Shown: piece after piece, positions 52,124-61,285 of the stretch
How the letters are laid out: every line of letters begins with the position of its first letter
Position numbering within the stretch: position 1 is the stretch's first letter
NCBI RefSeq assembly: GCF_001886695.1
Contig: NZ_CP018097.1
Coordinates: 496,001-560,000 of the forward strand
Origin: Aurantiacibacter gangjinensis
Lineage (GTDB): Bacteria > Pseudomonadota > Alphaproteobacteria > Sphingomonadales > Sphingomonadaceae
DNA length: 64,000 nt
Reading direction: 5' to 3'
Translations under genes and position numbers: made by a program
The notes under the pieces: generated by a model
What the model saw: the letters and a program-made list of their open reading frames with translations, nothing else
The model's database searches: none
Told to the model about the DNA's origin: nothing

Positions 52124-52145
52124 CGCCACCCTCACCCGGGTGGCG
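52124..52145 (-). promoter_or_regulatory. Hairpin between the Thr leader peptide and thrS
   Basis: CGCCACCC and GGGTGGCG form a perfect 8-bp stem. On the thrS transcript, the GGGTGG of this stem (52131-52126) can also pair with the Thr codons of the leader (CCACC, 52194-52190) or with CCACC at 52116-52112. Mutually exclusive pairings are the logic of an attenuator. No T-run follows, so a simple intrinsic terminator is not present. Confidence 0.5.
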
Positions 52146-52156
52146 ACGATCGTGCG

Positions 52157-52228
52157 TCAGCCCACGACCGACCGCCCCCGGTTTTCCGAGGTGGTAGTGA
52201 ACGTGGTGGTAGTCACACGGTTGGCCAT
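52157..52228 (-). CDS. Threonine-rich leader peptide of thrS (23 residues)
   Basis: MANRVTTTTFTTTSENRGRS plus three more residues: seven Thr codons in a run of eight (residues 6-13, broken only by one Phe), all ACT, ACC or ACG. It is read in the same direction as thrS, ends 133 bases before it and is followed by alternative hairpins. A good -10 (TATCTG) sits 6 bases before the ATG, so the mRNA probably begins at or next to the AUG and the peptide is read from a leaderless message, as for TrpL in alphaproteobacteria. Stalling at Thr codons when charged tRNA-Thr is low would raise thrS. I infer function from pattern. Confidence 0.7.
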   Translation of the reverse strand: MANRVTTTTFTTTSENRGRSVVG

Positions 52229-52234
52229 GCGCGG

Positions 52235-52264
52235 CAGATAGGCGGCAGGCGTGGTTTTGTCCAA
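52235..52264 (-). promoter_or_regulatory. Candidate promoter of the leader peptide-thrS transcript
   Basis: On the minus strand TTGGAC (52264-52259) and TATCTG (52240-52235) are 18 bases apart, a reasonable -35/-10 pair. The expected start of transcription falls at or near the leader ATG (52228). The alpha/beta hydrolase gene on the other strand begins 43 bases beyond the -35. Confidence 0.5.
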
Positions 52265-52306
52265 CACCCTCTTGGCTTGACGGGGCATGCGCGGCATGGG
52301 TGCGGC

Positions 52307-53041
52307 ATGACAGATACACTCGAAGTGAGCGGGCAAAGCATCGCCTACCGCCACAATCCCGGCACCGGCGCGGAGACAGGCCCGGCCATCGTCTTCCTGC
52401 CCGGCTATATGTCCGACATGGCCGGCGGCAAGGCGACCGCGACCTTCGACTGGTGCACGGCGCGGGGGCGCGAGTGCCTGCTGCTCGATTATTCCGGCTG
52501 CGGAATGAGTAGCGGCGACTTTGCCGATGGCACGCTGTCTGGCTGGCGCGACGAAGTGCTGGCGGTGATCGACACCAAAGTGGCGTCCGACAGGGTCATC
52601 ATCGCAGGCTCATCCATGGGCGGGTGGCTGATGCTGATGGTGGGCCGCGAGCTAGGCGGTCGCCTGCATGCGCTGGTGGGCATCGCCGCAGCGCCCGACT
52701 TCACCGATTGGGGTTTCGACGAGACGCAGAAGGCGCAGCTGCGTGCTGGCGAGACGATCTTCGAGGATAGCGATTATGGCTACGATCCCATGCCGACCCA
52801 TGCCCGCTTCTGGCACGACGGCGAAGCAAATCGCCAGCTGACCGCCATCATCCCCATTACGTGTCCGGTGCGCCTGCTGCATGGGCAGGAAGACCGCGAT
52901 GTGCCGAGCGAAACCTCGCTCCGCCTCGCCGCAGCGCTTGCCAGCGAGGATGTGCAGGTCACGCTAGTAAAAGGCGGCGATCATCGCCTCTCGCGCGACA
53001 CCGACATCGCCTTGCTGCTGCAAACCTACGCCACGCTTTGA
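52307..53041 (+). CDS. Alpha/beta hydrolase (ABHD10/carboxylesterase type)
   Basis: 244 residues from the ATG at 52307. GPAIVFLPGYMSDMAGGKA (oxyanion region), LLLDYSGCGMSSGDF, nucleophile elbow IIAGSSMGGWLML, the acid in RLLHGQEDRDVP and the His in LVKGGDHRLS give a full catalytic triad. Homologues cleave esters or thioesters, such as acyl groups on proteins. Substrate unknown. Confidence 0.88.
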   Translation: MTDTLEVSGQSIAYRHNPGTGAETGPAIVFLPGYMSDMAGGKATATFDWCTARGRECLLLDYSGCGMSSGDFADGTLSGWRDEVLAVIDTKVASDRVIIAGSSMGGWLMLMVGRELGGRLHALVGIAAAPDFTDWGFDETQKAQLRAGETIFEDSDYGYDPMPTHARFWHDGEANRQLTAIIPITCPVRLLHGQEDRDVPSETSLRLAAALASEDVQVTLVKGGDHRLSRDTDIALLLQTYATL

Positions 53042-53160
53042 TCCGGCGATACGCTGAACGCCGATCTAGTTTCTCCTGAAACATTTCACTCGCATCTGCA
53101 TAACAGCCCGATTAAGGCGCGCGGGAACTTGTCGACCCTGCTATCGCTGGAGTCGGAAGG

Positions 53161-53187
53161 GGCACCGGGAGGAGCATCTCCCGTGCC
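53161..53187 (+). promoter_or_regulatory. Strong hairpin in the 5' untranslated region of the glutamate dehydrogenase gene
   Basis: GGCAC-C-GGGAG (53161-53171) pairs with CTCCC-GTGCC (53178-53187): ten GC-rich pairs with one bulged C and a GAGCAT loop. It ends 6 bases before the GAGGAG ribosome site (53194-53199) and 23 before the ATG. It may protect the mRNA or affect initiation. Confidence 0.5.
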
Positions 53188-53209
53188 GGCTGAGAGGAGA
53201 CAGTCGAGC

Positions 53210-56200
53210 ATGGCAGCCAAGGGCAAAGCGTCCGCCGCATTCACGGATTTGAGCCAGCAGGAGCGCGCGTTCGCCAAGGTGCTGGGCGACCGTATCAGCA
53301 ATTCCCTGCTGCCGGGCGAGACACCATTGGAAGGCGAAAAGCTGGATAATGCCACGGCTTTCACGGTCGAGGCTGCGCGCCAGCGTGAGGACGGAAAGCC
53401 CGCTATCCTCGTGCGCTCCGCCACCGATGGCCACCGGTTCATGCGGATCGCCATCATCAATAAGGACATGCCTTTCCTCGTCGATTCCATCGGCGCGACC
53501 ATGGCGGCACATGGTCTGTCGATCGATGTGCTGGCCCACCCCATCCTGCCCGTGCGGAGGGAAGGCGGCGCACTGAAAGACCTGCCAAAGGGCGACGGCA
53601 CCGGCGAGAAGAAGGAAAGCTGGGTCTATCTCGAAACCGCGCGCATCGATGCGAAGGAACGCCGCGCGCTGGAAAAGGATCTGGCAGAAGCGATCCTCGA
53701 TGTGCGCGCGGCGGTGGTCGACTGGCCGCAAATGCGCGAGATGATGCAGGACGATGCCGACCGGCAGAGCGATGCCGAAGGCGCGGCCCTGCTGCGCTGG
53801 CTGGCGGGCGGCATGCTGACGCAGCTGGGCCATCTTACCCGCACCCGCGACGGCAAGCAGAGCGACATACTGGGCATTTGTCGCCGCTCCACGCCCGAAC
53901 TGATGGCAGACGAAGCCTGCGAGCGCGCCTTTGCCTGGTTCGATGGAGAGCTGGAGCGCCAGCAGGGCAAACCCGGTCGCGTGCCGCTGATCGTAAAAGC
54001 CAACAAGCTTTCCAAAGTGCATCGCCGCGTGCCGCTGGACCTGTTCATCGTCCCGATCATCGAGAAAGGCCGCGTCGAAGCGCTCAGCATCCATGCTGGT
54101 ATCTGGACAAGCGCCGCGCTGGTGTCTCCGCCCGATACTGTGCCGGTATTGCGCCAGCAATTGCAGACGATCATGGACCGCCTCGATTTCGAGCCCGGCA
54201 GCCACGATTACAAGGCGCTGGTCCACGCGCTGACCGCGTTGCCGCACGATCTTATCATCAGCTTTTCCGACGATGACATCACCCGCGTGGCCACGGCGAT
54301 GATGGGCCTTGCCGACCGGCCGCGCCCTCGCGCTACGCTCGTCACCGCGCCGCTCGGACGCCACGTGTTCGGCTTCGTATGGCTGCCGCGCGACATGCTG
54401 TCGACCTCGGCGCGCCTACAGGTGCAGGGACTGCTCGAACAGTCCACCGATGCCGAAACGCTCGACTGGAGCCTCATGGTCGAAGGCGGCAATCTGGCCT
54501 TGCTGCGCTATGTGCTGGATTATCGCGGCAAGAGCGCAGGGCCCGATGGCGAAGCGATCGACCAGGCGCTGAACGACATGCTGCGCGGCTGGACCGACGC
54601 GGTGGAGGATGCGCTTGCCGATACGGACGATGCCTCGCGCGCCGCCGCCCTTGCATTGCGCTACGCCGACAGTTTCCCCGCCTTCTACCGCGCGAGCTAT
54701 GGCGCTGCGGAAGCCGCCACCGACATCCATCGGATGCGCCAGCTGGCCGCCCATGCAGAGGATGCAGGCCAGGGGCGCGACACGCGCCTCTATCGCGCGC
54801 CAGGTGACGATGAGGGTCAGCTGCGCCTGAAAGTCTACCAGCATCATGGCGCGCTTCCGCTGTCAGACGCTGTGCCAGCGCTCGAAAATTTCGGCTTCCG
54901 CGTGATGTCCGAAGTGCCCACGCGCCTCGAAGGCGAAGATGCGGGCACGATCCACGATTTCACGCTTGGCCTGCCGCCGGGCGTCGAACCGGCAGAGGTG
55001 CTGAAACGCGCGAGCGACATCGAGGCGGCCATCACCAATGTGCTGAACGAAGGCAGCGAGGACGATGTCTTCAACCGCCTCGTCGTAACATCGGGACTGG
55101 TGGCGCAGGAAACGGACTGGCTGCGCGCCTTTTACCGCTATGCCCGCCAGTCCAATACGGCTTTCACCATCTACACGGTGGTCGATGCGCTGGCAGGCGC
55201 GCCCAAGGTTACGCGCGGCCTGATCGACCTGTTCACCGCGCTGCACGATCCTTCCGCCAAGGGTGATCGCGTCGCTGCGGCGGACGAGATCAACGCCGCG
55301 ATCAAAGCCGGCCTTGCCGAAGTCACTGCCATCAATGACGATCGCATATTGCGGCTGTACTGGCACACCGTCCGGGCCATCCTGCGCACCAATGCCTTCG
55401 CTCCGGCGGCATCCGAAGCGCTGGCGTTCAAGCTCGATTCCAACCTTGTGCCGGGCCTGCCCAAGCCCGTGCCGTGGCGCGAGATCTTCGTCTATTCTCG
55501 CCGCGTCGAAGGCGTTCACCTGCGTGCCGGGCCAGTGGCGCGCGGCGGCCTACGCTGGTCAGACCGGCGCGACGATTTCCGCACCGAGATCCTCGGCCTG
55601 ATGAAGGCGCAAAAGGTGAAGAACGCCGTGATTGTGCCGACCGGCGCAAAAGGCGGCTTCTATCCCAAGCGCCTGCCCAACCCCGCGATCGACCGCGATG
55701 CGTGGTTCACCGAGGGTAAGGAAAGCTACAAGCTCTTCATCCGCACGCTGCTTTCCATCACCGACAATATCGTGGACGAGAAAGTGGTGCATCCCGAAAG
55801 CGTCGTGATCCACGATGGCGAAGACCCGTATTTCGTGGTCGCTGCCGACAAGGGCACGGCCACATTCTCCGACACCGCCAATGCCATCGCAATGGAACGC
55901 GAATTCTGGCTGGGCGATGCCTTCGCCAGCGGCGGCTCCAACGGCTACGACCACAAGGCCATGGGCATCACCGCGCGCGGCGGCTGGGTATGCGTGCAGC
56001 GCCATTTCCTCGAAATGGGCGTCGATATCCAGACAGATCCGGTGCGCGTGGCCGGCTGCGGCGACATGTCGGGCGACGTGTTCGGCAACGGCATGCTCTT
56101 GTCCAAGTCGATTAAGTTGGTGGCCGCTTTCGACCACCGGCACATCTTTATCGATCCCGACCCCGATCCCTCCGCCAGCTGGAAAGAGCGCAAGCGGCTG

Positions 56201-57952
56201 TTCGACATGGACCGGTCCAATTGGGGCGAATACGATAGCAAGGTGATGAGCAAGGGCGGCGGGATTTATCCGCGCACGCTCAAGCGCATCGAGCTGACAA
56301 AGACGGCGATGAAAGCGCTCGGCATCACCGACGCCGACTTGACCGATGGCGGTATCGATCCCGACGGCCTCATCAAGCTGATCATGAAAAGCCCTGTCGA
56401 CCTCATCTGGTTCGGCGGCATCGGTACGTATGTGAAGAGCTCGGACGAGACGAATGCCGAAGTGGGCGACCCTGCCAATGACGGGCTTCGCGTCAATGCC
56501 GAAGACGTGCGCGCCAAGGTGATCGGCGAAGGTGCCAATCTCGGCGCAACGCAGGCAGGCCGCATCGAATTCGCGCTGCATGGCGGGCGGGTGAACACCG
56601 ATTTCATCGACAATTCGGCAGGCGTGGACTGCTCGGATAACGAGGTGAATATCAAGATCGCGCTGACCGCCGCACGCCGCGCCGGTCGCCTGTCCGAAGA
56701 ACGGCGCAACGCCATCCTGAAGGAGATGACCGAAGAGGTCGCCGCGCTGGTGCTGGAAGATAACCGCCTCCAGTCGCTCGCCCTCTCCATCGCGCAGCAG
56801 GGCGGCAGCCGTACGATCGGCGCGCATGCCCGGCTGATCGAAACGCTGGAAGAAATCGGCGGGCTCGACCGCGCGAATGAAGGACTTGGCGATGCAGTCG
56901 AACTGCAGCGCCGCGCAGCGGACGGCAAGGGCCTGACCCGGCCGGAGCTTGCGGTGCTGATGTGCTATTCCAAACTGGTGTTGCAGGACGCGGTCGAAGC
57001 CAGCCCGCTTGCCGATGACGATGCTGCCGATGCGCTGGTGCTGAACGACTTCCCGCAGCAGATGCAGGACCAGTTCAAGAACCAGCTCCTCACCCACCGC
57101 CTGCGCGAAGAGATTGTGGGCACGGTGGTCGCCAACACCGTCGTCAACCGGATGGGCATGCTGCATCCCTTCGAGCTGGCCGAAGAAGAAGGCGCAGGGC
57201 TGGAAGCCATCGGCAGCGGCTTCGTCGCCGCGACCGGCCTGCTCGGTATGGAAGACATCTGGGCCGCGCTCGACACGGCGAAGATGCCCGAAACCGCGCG
57301 CCTGATGCTGTTCGATCAGGCGGCGCTCGCCCTTCGCGGCCATATCGCAGACCTTTTGCGCGCAGGGGGCGGCCAGGTGTCGCCATCCGAACTTCGTAAG
57401 GAAATCGGCCCGATGGTGGGCGAGCTGGTAGACCAGGTCGACACGCTGATGGGCGATGAAGCGCGCAATCATGTCGATGCCATTGCAGCGAAAATGGTAA
57501 AAAAGGGCGCGCCGCAGAAACTGGCCGACAATGTCGCAAGGTTGTTCGCGGTGGACGGCGCCATCGGCCTCGCGCGCCTTTCGGCGGACACCGAGATAGC
57601 GCCCATCGAACTGGCGGGCGCGTTCATCGAATTGGGCGCACTGCTGGGCATCGACTGGGCGCAATCGCATGCCGCCATCATGTCGCCTGCCGACCCGTGG
57701 GAGCGGCTGCTGGTCGCAGGCCTCGCGCGCGATTTCCAGGCCATGCGGCTGGAATTCCTGCGTCGTCTGGCCCGTAAGCGTGGCAAGTCGGCCGGCGATC
57801 CGTCCGCGCTGCTGGGCGAGTGGGCCGATCGCAACCAGAAAGCCATCGCCCAATTCCGACGGATGGTGTCTCGCGCCAAGGCGGCAACGCCGGTCGCGCC
57901 TGCCATGTTGGCGCAGATCGCCAGCCAGGCGCGCAATCTGTTGCACGGCTGA
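53210..57952 (+). CDS. NAD-specific glutamate dehydrogenase, large (180-kDa) type
   Basis: 1580 residues from the ATG at 53210, which has GAGGAG 10 bases upstream; an in-frame TTG at 53129 would add 27 unlikely residues. The long N-terminal part carries ACT-like regulatory regions (FMRIAIINKDMPFLVDSIGATMAAHG); the catalytic domain starts near residue 760: GPVARGGLRWSDRRDDFRTEILGLMKAQKVKNAVIVPTGAKGGF (substrate Lys), GGSNGYDHKAMGITARGGW, DMSGDVFGNGMLLS and WFGGIGTYVKS. It oxidises glutamate to 2-oxoglutarate plus ammonia with NAD, a catabolic entry to the TCA cycle. Confidence 0.95.
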   Translation: MAAKGKASAAFTDLSQQERAFAKVLGDRISNSLLPGETPLEGEKLDNATAFTVEAARQREDGKPAILVRSATDGHRFMRIAIINKDMPFLVDSIGATMAAHGLSIDVLAHPILPVRREGGALKDLPKGDGTGEKKESWVYLETARIDAKERRALEKDLAEAILDVRAAVVDWPQMREMMQDDADRQSDAEGAALLRWLAGGMLTQLGHLTRTRDGKQSDILGICRRSTPELMADEACERAFAWFDGELERQQGKPGRVPLIVKANKLSKVHRRVPLDLFIVPIIEKGRVEALSIHAGIWTSAALVSPPDTVPVLRQQLQTIMDRLDFEPGSHDYKALVHALTALPHDLIISFSDDDITRVATAMMGLADRPRPRATLVTAPLGRHVFGFVWLPRDMLSTSARLQVQGLLEQSTDAETLDWSLMVEGGNLALLRYVLDYRGKSAGPDGEAIDQALNDMLRGWTDAVEDALADTDDASRAAALALRYADSFPAFYRASYGAAEAATDIHRMRQLAAHAEDAGQGRDTRLYRAPGDDEGQLRLKVYQHHGALPLSDAVPALENFGFRVMSEVPTRLEGEDAGTIHDFTLGLPPGVEPAEVLKRASDIEAAITNVLNEGSEDDVFNRLVVTSGLVAQETDWLRAFYRYARQSNTAFTIYTVVDALAGAPKVTRGLIDLFTALHDPSAKGDRVAAADEINAAIKAGLAEVTAINDDRILRLYWHTVRAILRTNAFAPAASEALAFKLDSNLVPGLPKPVPWREIFVYSRRVEGVHLRAGPVARGGLRWSDRRDDFRTEILGLMKAQKVKNAVIVPTGAKGGFYPKRLPNPAIDRDAWFTEGKESYKLFIRTLLSITDNIVDEKVVHPESVVIHDGEDPYFVVAADKGTATFSDTANAIAMEREFWLGDAFASGGSNGYDHKAMGITARGGWVCVQRHFLEMGVDIQTDPVRVAGCGDMSGDVFGNGMLLSKSIKLVAAFDHRHIFIDPDPDPSASWKERKRLFDMDRSNWGEYDSKVMSKGGGIYPRTLKRIELTKTAMKALGITDADLTDGGIDPDGLIKLIMKSPVDLIWFGGIGTYVKSSDETNAEVGDPANDGLRVNAEDVRAKVIGEGANLGATQAGRIEFALHGGRVNTDFIDNSAGVDCSDNEVNIKIALTAARRAGRLSEERRNAILKEMTEEVAALVLEDNRLQSLALSIAQQGGSRTIGAHARLIETLEEIGGLDRANEGLGDAVELQRRAADGKGLTRPELAVLMCYSKLVLQDAVEASPLADDDAADALVLNDFPQQMQDQFKNQLLTHRLREEIVGTVVANTVVNRMGMLHPFELAEEEGAGLEAIGSGFVAATGLLGMEDIWAALDTAKMPETARLMLFDQAALALRGHIADLLRAGGGQVSPSELRKEIGPMVGELVDQVDTLMGDEARNHVDAIAAKMVKKGAPQKLADNVARLFAVDGAIGLARLSADTEIAPIELAGAFIELGALLGIDWAQSHAAIMSPADPWERLLVAGLARDFQAMRLEFLRRLARKRGKSAGDPSALLGEWADRNQKAIAQFRRMVSRAKAATPVAPAMLAQIASQARNLLHG

Positions 57953-57990
57953 CTTGACGCGGGCACGCTTTGTGCCCCACCGCTGACGGC

Positions 57991-59214
57991 ATGACCCGCT
58001 ATGACGTAGTCATCGTCGGCACAGGGCATGGCGGCGCACAGGCTGCCATCGCCCTGCGCCAGAACGGCTTTACCGGCTCGATCCTGATGATCGGGCGCGA
58101 CCGCAATCCGCCCTATGAGCGCCCGCCGCTTTCCAAGGAATTTCTCGCAGGCGAAAAGCCTTTCGAGCGCATCCTTATCCGGCCGGAACAGTTCTGGGCG
58201 GACAAGGAGATCGGCCTCGCACTGGGTGAAAGTGTGGCCAAGGTCGATCCGGAATTGCGCGAGGTGCACCTCTCGAGCGGCACGGTGATCGGCTATGACA
58301 GGCTGATCTGGTCGGGAGGCGGCGATGCGCGTCGCCTGTCATGCCCGGGCGGGCATCTGGACGGCGTGCATGCCGTTCGCGACCGCCGCGATGTCGATGC
58401 GCTGAAAGGCGACCTTGCCGCAGGCGCACAACGTTATGTCGTCGTCGGCGGTGGTTATATCGGGCTGGAAGCGGCAGCCGTGCTGCGCAAGCTGGGCCGC
58501 GACGTCACCGTCGTGGAAGCGACAGACCGCCTCCTTTCGCGCGTCGCGGGCGAAGACATGTCGCAATTCTTCCTCGAAGAACACCGGCGGCAGGGCGTGG
58601 ATGTGCGCCTGTCATCGAAGGTCGCCCGCCTTGAAGGCGAAGCTCGCGTGACCGGCGTGACGCTGGAAGATGGCGAGACCATTGCCTGCGACTGCGTGGT
58701 TGTGGGCATCGGCATCGTGCCTGCCGTCGGCCCGTTAATCGCTGCTGGTGCCGCTGGCGCGAACGGGGTCGATGTGACCGACACCTGCCACACCAGCCTC
58801 GAGAAGGTCTATGCCATCGGCGACTGTGCAGCGCACGCCAATCCCTATGCGGGCGGAGAGGTCATCAGGCTGGAAAGCGTGCAGAATGCGCATGACATGG
58901 CCACCACCGTCGCCAAGGCGATCTGTGGCGAGCCGGAGCCCTACAAGGCGCTGCCCTGGTTCTGGTCCAATCAGTACGATTGCAAATTGCAGACGGCGGG
59001 AATCAGCCTGGGTCACGACACCGCCGTGCTGCGCGGCGATCCGGCGGAGCGCAGCTTTTCCGTTATCTACCTGCGCGACGGGCAGGTGATCGCCGTCGAC
59101 GCGGTGAACCGCACCAAGGATTATGTGCAGGGCCGCAAGCTGGTGGAGCTGGAATGCAAGATCGAGCCCAATCGCCTTGCCGATGCGGAAACGGCGCTCA
59201 AGGAGATGATGTAA
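57991..59214 (+). CDS. Ferredoxin-reductase-type FAD/NAD(P) oxidoreductase
   Basis: 407 residues from the ATG at 57991. Two dinucleotide folds: FAD site [23 protein letters not shown] and NAD site [29 protein letters not shown], with [14 protein letters not shown] at the flavin and a C-terminal [15 protein letters not shown], the dimer domain of rhodocoxin/putidaredoxin reductases. It passes electrons from NADH to a 2Fe-2S ferredoxin, often for a P450. No P450 or ferredoxin gene is adjacent. Its last 17 bases overlap queG. Confidence 0.92.
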   Translation: MTRYDVVIVGTGHGGAQAAIALRQNGFTGSILMIGRDRNPPYERPPLSKEFLAGEKPFERILIRPEQFWADKEIGLALGESVAKVDPELREVHLSSGTVIGYDRLIWSGGGDARRLSCPGGHLDGVHAVRDRRDVDALKGDLAAGAQRYVVVGGGYIGLEAAAVLRKLGRDVTVVEATDRLLSRVAGEDMSQFFLEEHRRQGVDVRLSSKVARLEGEARVTGVTLEDGETIACDCVVVGIGIVPAVGPLIAAGAAGANGVDVTDTCHTSLEKVYAIGDCAAHANPYAGGEVIRLESVQNAHDMATTVAKAICGEPEPYKALPWFWSNQYDCKLQTAGISLGHDTAVLRGDPAERSFSVIYLRDGQVIAVDAVNRTKDYVQGRKLVELECKIEPNRLADAETALKEMM

Positions 59215-60247
59215 GGCGCGCGTGCGCCCAGTCGGCGGCTTCGGCCACGATAGCGTCGGGGTCGTCGCGCAGTGCGTGCACTTGCGGCAGCAGCCCGGCA
59301 TCGGCGCTATTGCCCGCGGCGATCAGGCAGTTGCGCACGAAGCGGTCGCGCCCCACGCGCTTGATCGGCGAGCCGGAAAATTTCGCGCGGAATCTCGCAT
59401 CGTCGAGAGCCAACAGGTCGGCGAGTGGCGGATCGATCAGCTCCTCGCGCGGGGCGAGCTTCTGCGCCCGCGCCGACACATCGGCGAACTTGTTCCAAGG
59501 GCAGACCGCAAGGCAATCGTCGCAGCCATAGATGCGATTGCCGATCGCCTCGCGAAATTCGAGCGGGATCGGCCCTTTGTGCTCGATGGTCAGGTACGAG
59601 ATGCAGCGCCGCGCATCGAGCTGGTAGGGCGCGGGAAATGCATCGGTGGGGCAAGCATCTTGGCAAGCGCGGCACGAACCACATCGGTCCGTGTGCGGTT
59701 CGTCAGCTGAAAGCTCAAGCGTGGTATAGATCGCTCCGAGAAACAGCCAGTTCCCGTGCTCGCGGCTAACCAGATTGGTGTGCTTGCCCTGCCATCCAAT
59801 CCCGGCTGCCTCGCCAAGCGGCTTTTCCATGACCGGCGCGGTATCGACGAAGACTTTAAGCTGCATTTCCGGTTCGCGCTCCACCAGCCAGCGGGCAAGC
59901 ACCTTCAGCGCCTTTTTCACGACATCGTGATAATCTCGGCCTTGCGCATAAACCGAAATCTTCGCGTCCGCCGGTGCCAGCGGATCGACATCGGGCGCAT
60001 AGCTCATGCCGAGCGCTATGACGCTCCGCGCATCCGCCCACATCGATTGCGGACCCTGCCGGACGTCGGCCCTGTCCGCCATCCACGCCATCTCGCCATG
60101 ATGGCCCGCATCCAGCCATTCGTGCAACCGTGCCGCGCGCGTCGGATCGTCGGTAGCAGGCGCGATGCCGATGGCGGCAAAGCCCAGCTCGCGCGCTTTC
60201 GCCTTGAGAGCATCCTCAAGCGAGCTAGTATCGGCTGCGTTAACCAT
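59198..60247 (-). CDS. queG: Epoxyqueuosine reductase
   Basis: 349 residues. The N-terminal cobalamin-binding part ([13 protein letters not shown] ... [16 protein letters not shown]) is followed by two 4Fe-4S clusters: [16 protein letters not shown] and [14 protein letters not shown]. The C-terminal HEAT-like helices end the protein. It reduces epoxyqueuosine to queuosine in tRNAs with GUN anticodons. Convergent with the flavoenzyme gene, overlapping it by 17 bases. Confidence 0.95.
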   Translation of the reverse strand: MVNAADTSSLEDALKAKARELGFAAIGIAPATDDPTRAARLHEWLDAGHHGEMAWMADRADVRQGPQSMWADARSVIALGMSYAPDVDPLAPADAKISVYAQGRDYHDVVKKALKVLARWLVEREPEMQLKVFVDTAPVMEKPLGEAAGIGWQGKHTNLVSREHGNWLFLGAIYTTLELSADEPHTDRCGSCRACQDACPTDAFPAPYQLDARRCISYLTIEHKGPIPLEFREAIGNRIYGCDDCLAVCPWNKFADVSARAQKLAPREELIDPPLADLLALDDARFRAKFSGSPIKRVGRDRFVRNCLIAAGNSADAGLLPQVHALRDDPDAIVAEAADWAHARLTSSP

Positions 60248-60292
60248 AAGAGGGTGGCATCCCGTTCACGGGATCGCACTAGCGCATGCGGG

Positions 60293-61285
60293 ATGGATAT
60301 GGCGACAGGTGAATTTGCAGCGCGCGCGAGTGCGGCTCCGGCAGCGGATGCCCCGCTGGCAATCGAGGCGCGCGGGCTCGTCAAACGGTTCGACGGGCAG
60401 CTGGCGGTCGACGGCATCGACATCTCCGTGCCCGAAGGCGCGATTTACGGCATTCTTGGCCCCAATGGCGCGGGCAAGACCACCACGCTTCGCATGCTGC
60501 TGGGCATTATCGACCCGGATGAAGGCACGCGGCGGGTGCTGGGCGCGGACAACCCGCAGGATGTCGCGCGGCGCATCGGATACCTGCCTGAAGAACGCGG
60601 ACTCTACCCTTCCATGAAAAGCTATGAGGCCATCGCCTTCATGGGCGCGCTGCGCGGGTTGCCGCTGGATGAAGGGCGCGCACGCGGCAAGGATCTGCTG
60701 GACGGTCACGGCCTCGGCCACGCGGTCGACAAGCAGATCCGCCAATTGTCCAAGGGCATGGCGCAGACGGTGCAGCTGCTCGGCACGCTGGTTCATCGCC
60801 CGAAACTCGTCGTGTTCGACGAGCCGTTCAGCGGACTGGACGCGATTAATCAGGGCAGGCTGGAGCAGTTGATCCGCGGTCTTGCCGATGACGGCACGAC
60901 AGTCATTTTCTCCACCCACGTCATCGCCCATGCGGAGCGGCTTTGCGAAGGCATCGCCATTATCGCAGGCGGCAAGGTGCCCTATGCCGGAAGCGTAGAG
61001 GAAGCGCGCGACCGTATTCCTGCACAGGTGCGTTTGGAAACGCGCAATGCCGAGGGGCCGTGGCGCGCAGCCCTGCCAGCCGACACGCGCCGCGTCGGGG
61101 ATTTCTGGTATTTCCCGCTGCCCGAAAGCGGCATCGAACCGCTGCTGAAAGCACTGATGGATGGCGAGGCGGGCATCCAGTCGCTTTCCATCGAGCGGGC
61201 CGGGTTGCACGATGCCTTCGTCGCCATTGCAGGCGAAGCCGCCGCGCGCGACATGGTGGCCGACAACACGGGAGAACCGGCATGA
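60293..61285 (+). CDS. ABC transporter ATP-binding protein (NatA-type)
   Basis: 330 residues from the ATG at 60293 (60299 is possible). ABC domain: Walker A GILGPNGAGKTTTLRML, Q-loop YLPEERGLYPSMKSYE, signature RQLSKGMAQTVQLL (LSKGM), Walker B LVVFDEPFSGLDA, H-loop FSTHVI; a C-terminal DUF4162-like domain follows. It drives the permease encoded directly downstream (ATGA overlap). The pair resembles sodium or drug exporters of the NatAB type. Confidence 0.92.
   Translation: MDMATGEFAARASAAPAADAPLAIEARGLVKRFDGQLAVDGIDISVPEGAIYGILGPNGAGKTTTLRMLLGIIDPDEGTRRVLGADNPQDVARRIGYLPEERGLYPSMKSYEAIAFMGALRGLPLDEGRARGKDLLDGHGLGHAVDKQIRQLSKGMAQTVQLLGTLVHRPKLVVFDEPFSGLDAINQGRLEQLIRGLADDGTTVIFSTHVIAHAERLCEGIAIIAGGKVPYAGSVEEARDRIPAQVRLETRNAEGPWRAALPADTRRVGDFWYFPLPESGIEPLLKALMDGEAGIQSLSIERAGLHDAFVAIAGEAAARDMVADNTGEPA

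Noticed and set aside
52081-52145. An intrinsic terminator before thrS
   Set aside because: The 8-bp stem is strong, but no T-run follows on the minus strand; it is listed as an attenuator-like hairpin instead.
55559-57946. A 795-codon open frame antisense to the glutamate dehydrogenase gene
   Set aside because: High-GC coding DNA often leaves the antisense frame open. The translation has no family motifs and lies wholly over a certain gene.
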